Source of the DNA: Dysgonomonas mossii DSM 22836
GTDB lineage: Bacteria; Bacteroidota; Bacteroidia; Bacteroidales; Dysgonomonadaceae
Direction: 5' to 3'
DNA: 64,000 nucleotides
NCBI RefSeq assembly: GCF_000213575.1
Contig: NZ_GL892005.1
Location: 653,995 to 717,994, forward strand
Each line of letters opens with the position of its first letter. Position 1 is the first letter of the stretch. The position numbers and the translations under genes are program-made. Shown piece by piece: positions 61,033-64,000 of this stretch. Under the pieces are notes generated by a model that was not told the origin of the DNA, made no database searches, and worked only from the letters and a program-made list of their open reading frames with translations.

Positions 61033-63129
61033 CTATTTTAGGTATGCGTCAAACCAACGGAAGAACTCTCTTTGAAACAGAACTCCATTTTGAGGCTGAG
61101 ATATCCAGTGGTTCTCATTTGGGTAAATCAGCATTCGAGCCGGAATACCTTTAAGTTTTGCTGCATTGAATGCCATCATACCCTGAGAGGCAAGAATGCG
61201 ATAGTCAAGTTCGCCATGAGTAATCATAATAGGGGTATCCCATTTATCGATAAACTTATGAGGAGAGTTAGCATACGAGCGTTGAGCAATAGAATTGCTT
61301 CTATCCCAGAATGAACCGCCTAAGTCCCAATTTGCAAACCACATTTCTTCAGTTTCAAGATATTGAGCTTCCAAATTGAAGATTCCTGCATGTGCAAGGA
61401 ATGCCTTAAACCGTTTATTATGATTTCCGGCTAACCAATATACCGAGAACCCGCCATAACTAGCACCTGTGCATCCTAATTTGTCTGCATTTACATAAGG
61501 CTCTTTTGCTAAAGCATCAATGGCAGAAAGATAATCCTTCATATTCTGACCGCCATAATCTTTACTGATTTGCTCCAGCCATTCTTGACCAAAGCCGGGT
61601 AAACCTCTACGATTAGGTGCTACAATGATATATCCGTTAGCTGCCATCATTTGTAAATTCCAACGATAAGACCAAAACTGGCTCACTGTACTTTGTGGCC
61701 CTCCCTGACAGTATAATATTGCAGGGTATTTCTTATTTGGATCAAAGTTTGGAGGATAAACGACCCATGTCAGCATTTTCTTGCCATCGGTAGTCGCTAT
61801 CCAGCGTTCCTCTACTTTACCCATCGTTAACTGGTTGAGTATATCTTTGTTTTCGAAACTTAGTTCAGTAGCTTCTCCTGTTGAAATATTTACAGAATAT
61901 ATTTCATTCGGTTTCGATAATGAGTGACGAAGTGCTATAAGTTTGTCTCCGGCTATCTCGAATGATTCATAATCATGGTCGCCTTTGGTGATTTGCTTTA
62001 TTTCTTTTGTGTGGATATAAACCTGAAACAATTGAGTTTTGGCTTCAACACAAGAAACAAAATAAATGCTTTGATTGTCATCACTCCACAAAAGGAAATC
62101 GGTATTATAATCGAATGCTTCGGTCACGTATGTCTTTTCTTTTGTAGCTAGATTTATGACAAACATTCTGTTTTTGTCCGACTCATAGCCTTCACGTTCC
62201 ATGCTTTGCCAAGCTATATATTTTCCATCGGGAGAGAATACAGGATTTATATCATATCCCATCATACCCTCTGTGAGATTTTCGGTCTGTTTACTTTCAA
62301 TATTATATAGGTAAATATCTGAATTGGTAGACAAAGCGTATTCTAATCCTTTTTTCTTACGGCATGTATATGCGATGGATTTACTATCAGGGCTCCAAGC
62401 CAACTGTTCGGTACCTCCAAACGGAAGCATTGGACATTCGTATGGTTCATCGCCAAGAATATCAATTCCATCTGATACTTTTTCTCCATCAAAATCAGCC
62501 ACAAAGGTGTGAGGTATTTCTTCAATCCACTCAGACCAATGTTTATACATCAGGTCATCAATAATTCGTCCCGACGCTTTAGGCAGATCTTTGTAACGGT
62601 CTGTTGTACGCTCTCCGAATTTTATGTTTTTGATGTACATAATTCTTTTTCCGTCAGGAGAATAAGAAAACCCATTAACACCCCCTTCTATATTGCTTAT
62701 TTGCTTACGGCCGCTACCATCTGGATTCATTTCCCATATTTGAGAAGATCCACTCTCGCTACTCAAGAATGCAATCTTACTACCACCTTTCACCCAAATA
62801 GCGTTGTTTTCGCTTTTAGGCGTTTGAGTAATTTGTTTTTTGTCAGAACCATCTACATTCATCGTAAATAGTTCTTTGTTTGTTTTATTCTGTTCAATGC
62901 TTACATAAGTCACACCATACAGTATTTTAGATCTGTCCGGAGAGAGTTGAATATCAGATACACGTCCAAAACTATACAATACTTCGGGCGTCATTATTCC
63001 GTTTTCTACCTTTACGGAGGCCTTGCCTATGATGGGCTCATCTTTTTCTGTATTTGCCTTCTTGTCGGCAGAATTACATGCTGATAAGACTGCACCTAAA
63101 ACTAATGCCATAATGGATTTATATTTCAT
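61033..63129 (-). CDS. S9 family prolyl oligopeptidase-like serine peptidase, lipoprotein
   Basis: A 698-residue exported enzyme; the N-terminus MALVLGAVLSAC is a lipobox with Cys19. Residues about 50-420 form a WD40-like beta propeller (repeated LSPDRSKILYG, YSPDGKRIMYI, FSPDGKYIAWQ), which gates access. The C-terminal alpha/beta hydrolase domain carries Ser557 in GASYGG, Asp642 in GELDYR and His674 in NENHW. Family members cut small peptides, often after proline or releasing dipeptides. Monocistronic, with its own promoter and terminator. Confidence 0.92.
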   Translation of the reverse strand: MKYKSIMALVLGAVLSACNSADKKANTEKDEPIIGKASVKVENGIMTPEVLYSFGRVSDIQLSPDRSKILYGVTYVSIEQNKTNKELFTMNVDGSDKKQITQTPKSENNAIWVKGGSKIAFLSSESGSSQIWEMNPDGSGRKQISNIEGGVNGFSYSPDGKRIMYIKNIKFGERTTDRYKDLPKASGRIIDDLMYKHWSEWIEEIPHTFVADFDGEKVSDGIDILGDEPYECPMLPFGGTEQLAWSPDSKSIAYTCRKKKGLEYALSTNSDIYLYNIESKQTENLTEGMMGYDINPVFSPDGKYIAWQSMEREGYESDKNRMFVINLATKEKTYVTEAFDYNTDFLLWSDDNQSIYFVSCVEAKTQLFQVYIHTKEIKQITKGDHDYESFEIAGDKLIALRHSLSKPNEIYSVNISTGEATELSFENKDILNQLTMGKVEERWIATTDGKKMLTWVVYPPNFDPNKKYPAILYCQGGPQSTVSQFWSYRWNLQMMAANGYIIVAPNRRGLPGFGQEWLEQISKDYGGQNMKDYLSAIDALAKEPYVNADKLGCTGASYGGFSVYWLAGNHNKRFKAFLAHAGIFNLEAQYLETEEMWFANWDLGGSFWDRSNSIAQRSYANSPHKFIDKWDTPIMITHGELDYRILASQGMMAFNAAKLKGIPARMLIYPNENHWISQPQNGVLFQREFFRWFDAYLK

Positions 63130-63151
63130 ATACTTATTTGTTTTATGGCTT

Positions 63152-63183
63152 CAAAGGTATTGGTTTTTTGTAATACATACAAC
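63152..63183 (-). promoter_or_regulatory. Promoter of the S9 peptidase gene
   Basis: On the minus strand TACCTTTG (63159-63152) is a -7 element; GTTG (63183-63180) lies 20 bases upstream as a possible -33 element. Leader about 20 bases. Confidence 0.5.
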
Positions 63184-63308
63184 TTTAATTGGCCTGTAGA
63201 AATCATATATTTATACTCAATTGCATAATTTTTTAGAATTCTAAAATAAGCGTGGCGATTATGAAATAACCGCCACTCTATTAAGTCTATATAAACTGCC
63301 TTTTTCTA

Positions 63309-64000
63309 TTAAAGTGTTTTTAGCTTTAAATTACGCCACAGAACTTTTATGCCGCCACCATCATGTATTTGAAGTGCTATGCGTCCTTGCCCTGCACCGA
63401 TTTTCTCATCATCAAAGTTGACCATCTCTTGTCCATTAAGCCATGTCGTTACTTTATTACCCTGAACGAGTATACGCATAGTATTCCAGTCGCCAACCTT
63501 AAGAAACTCTTCTTTCTCTTTAGGTATTTGTATCAACCATCCTCTACCGTACGATTCGTAGATGCCTCCTGTTCCATGACCTTTAGGTGCTACTTCAACT
63601 TGCCAACCATTTACTTTCACATCTTCTTCGATAAACGAACGGATAAATACGCCCGAATTACCATCTGCTTCTTGCTTAAATTCAACAGTCAGGTCAAAAT
63701 TATCATAATATTCGCGAGTAGCTAGATATCCATATTGTTTGTCCGGTCCGCTTTCACATACCAAAAGTCCATCTTGTACGTACCATTTTTCTGTTCCGTA
63801 AACGTCCCAGCCTTTCAGGTCCGTACCGTTAAACAGATTTACTTCTTTCAATTTCGCTGGTAGCTCTTTAATCTTTATATTGCGGAACGATGCTGGATAT
63901 CCATGATCTTGAAGACATAATACACCTTTCTTTGCCAATCCGTATTCTGGAGCATCTTTCCATTTTCCACTATTCTTTCGTTCGAACCAATCATCAGTCC
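63309..64000 (-). CDS. DUF1080 (3-keto-disaccharide hydrolase-like) protein, truncated by the window edge
   Basis: The C-terminal 230 residues of a larger protein; the frame stays open to the right edge, so the start lies outside. Residues encoded near 63880-64000 (DDWFERKNSGKWKDAPEYGLA, then LCLQDHGYPASFRNIKIKEL) are the end of one DUF1080 lectin-like domain. From about 63855 a second complete domain follows: NLFNGTDLKGWDVYG, LVCESGPDKQYGYLATR, FKQEADGNSGVFIRS, GGIYESYGRGW and RIALQIHDGGGIKVLWRNLKL. Proteins of this kind are secreted and act on sugars, some as 3-ketoglycoside hydrolases. Confidence 0.88.
   Translation of the reverse strand, partial: TDDWFERKNSGKWKDAPEYGLAKKGVLCLQDHGYPASFRNIKIKELPAKLKEVNLFNGTDLKGWDVYGTEKWYVQDGLLVCESGPDKQYGYLATREYYDNFDLTVEFKQEADGNSGVFIRSFIEEDVKVNGWQVEVAPKGHGTGGIYESYGRGWLIQIPKEKEEFLKVGDWNTMRILVQGNKVTTWLNGQEMVNFDDEKIGAGQGRIALQIHDGGGIKVLWRNLKLKTL

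Noticed and set aside
1-64000. tRNA, rRNA, insertion sequences and prophage genes
   Set aside because: None seen by eye in the intergenic spaces; no transposase or integrase-like protein among the frames.

Overview
The window is AT-rich chromosomal DNA from a member of the Bacteroidota, most likely order Bacteroidales. A Dysgonomonas-like or Parabacteroides-like organism is a guess. The evidence is the gene content: a fused GldF/GldG protein, families such as DUF1573, DUF3943, DUF3244, DUF6913 and TIGR02757, a two-domain DUF1080 protein and an OMPP1/FadL-like protein. Many genes also have the Bacteroidota promoter pattern TTTG-N19-TAnnTTTG, and Shine-Dalgarno sites are rare. No rRNA, tRNA, CRISPR array, insertion sequence or prophage gene was seen. 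The last gene on the minus strand runs off the right edge.

Layout. 1-6.2 kb is a minus-strand group: topoisomerase IV subunit A (parC), an outer-membrane-type protein, a small membrane protein, a NimA-like flavin protein, a TIGR02757 protein and a PepSY-like lipoprotein. 6.4-12 kb holds MscS, a TPR lipoprotein, an exported beta-carbonic anhydrase, an aldo/keto reductase and an M15 peptidase. 12-16.3 kb holds aspS, two related ABM-domain proteins (one a lipoprotein), an unknown secreted protein and an ECF sigma factor. 16.4-24 kb holds a DUF1573 protein, a giant alpha-2-macroglobulin-like protein overlapping an L,D-transpeptidase gene, and the fluoride channel CrcB. 24-30 kb holds a DUF3943 protein, a GNAT acetyltransferase, a very unusual Trp/Tyr/Gly- then Ser-rich secreted protein behind a structured leader, and a FadL-like protein. 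30-33.6 kb is accessory in character: an SMI1/KNR4 gene, a candidate small RNA, an AraC regulator and two decayed neighbours (UbiA-type prenyltransferase and HAD phosphatase). 33.6-43 kb is housekeeping: M48 peptidase, mscL, gldFG fusion, ligA, galK and dapA.

43-54.4 kb is a complete glycerol / glycerol-3-phosphate module: a DeoR/GlpR repressor diverging from glpD, glpK, glpF, an exported HAD phosphatase and an outer-membrane porin, followed by glpABC from its own promoter. TTTCGAA-type sites recur in its control regions. Four of them, spaced exactly 21 bp apart, lie between glpR and glpD. The porin could admit substrate, the exported phosphatase could release glycerol, GlpF and GlpK import and phosphorylate it, and GlpD or GlpABC passes electrons to quinones. 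54.4-55.3 kb holds a possible 57-residue small gene and a repeat element.

55.3-58.4 kb is a copper module: an HMA-AraC fusion regulator, the P-type ATPase CopA and a small HMA chaperone, with shared inverted ACTATT/AATAGT sites in two promoters. 58.5-64 kb holds a DUF3244 protein, a TPR-TM-HTH transmembrane regulator, an S9 peptidase and part of a DUF1080 sugar hydrolase-like protein.
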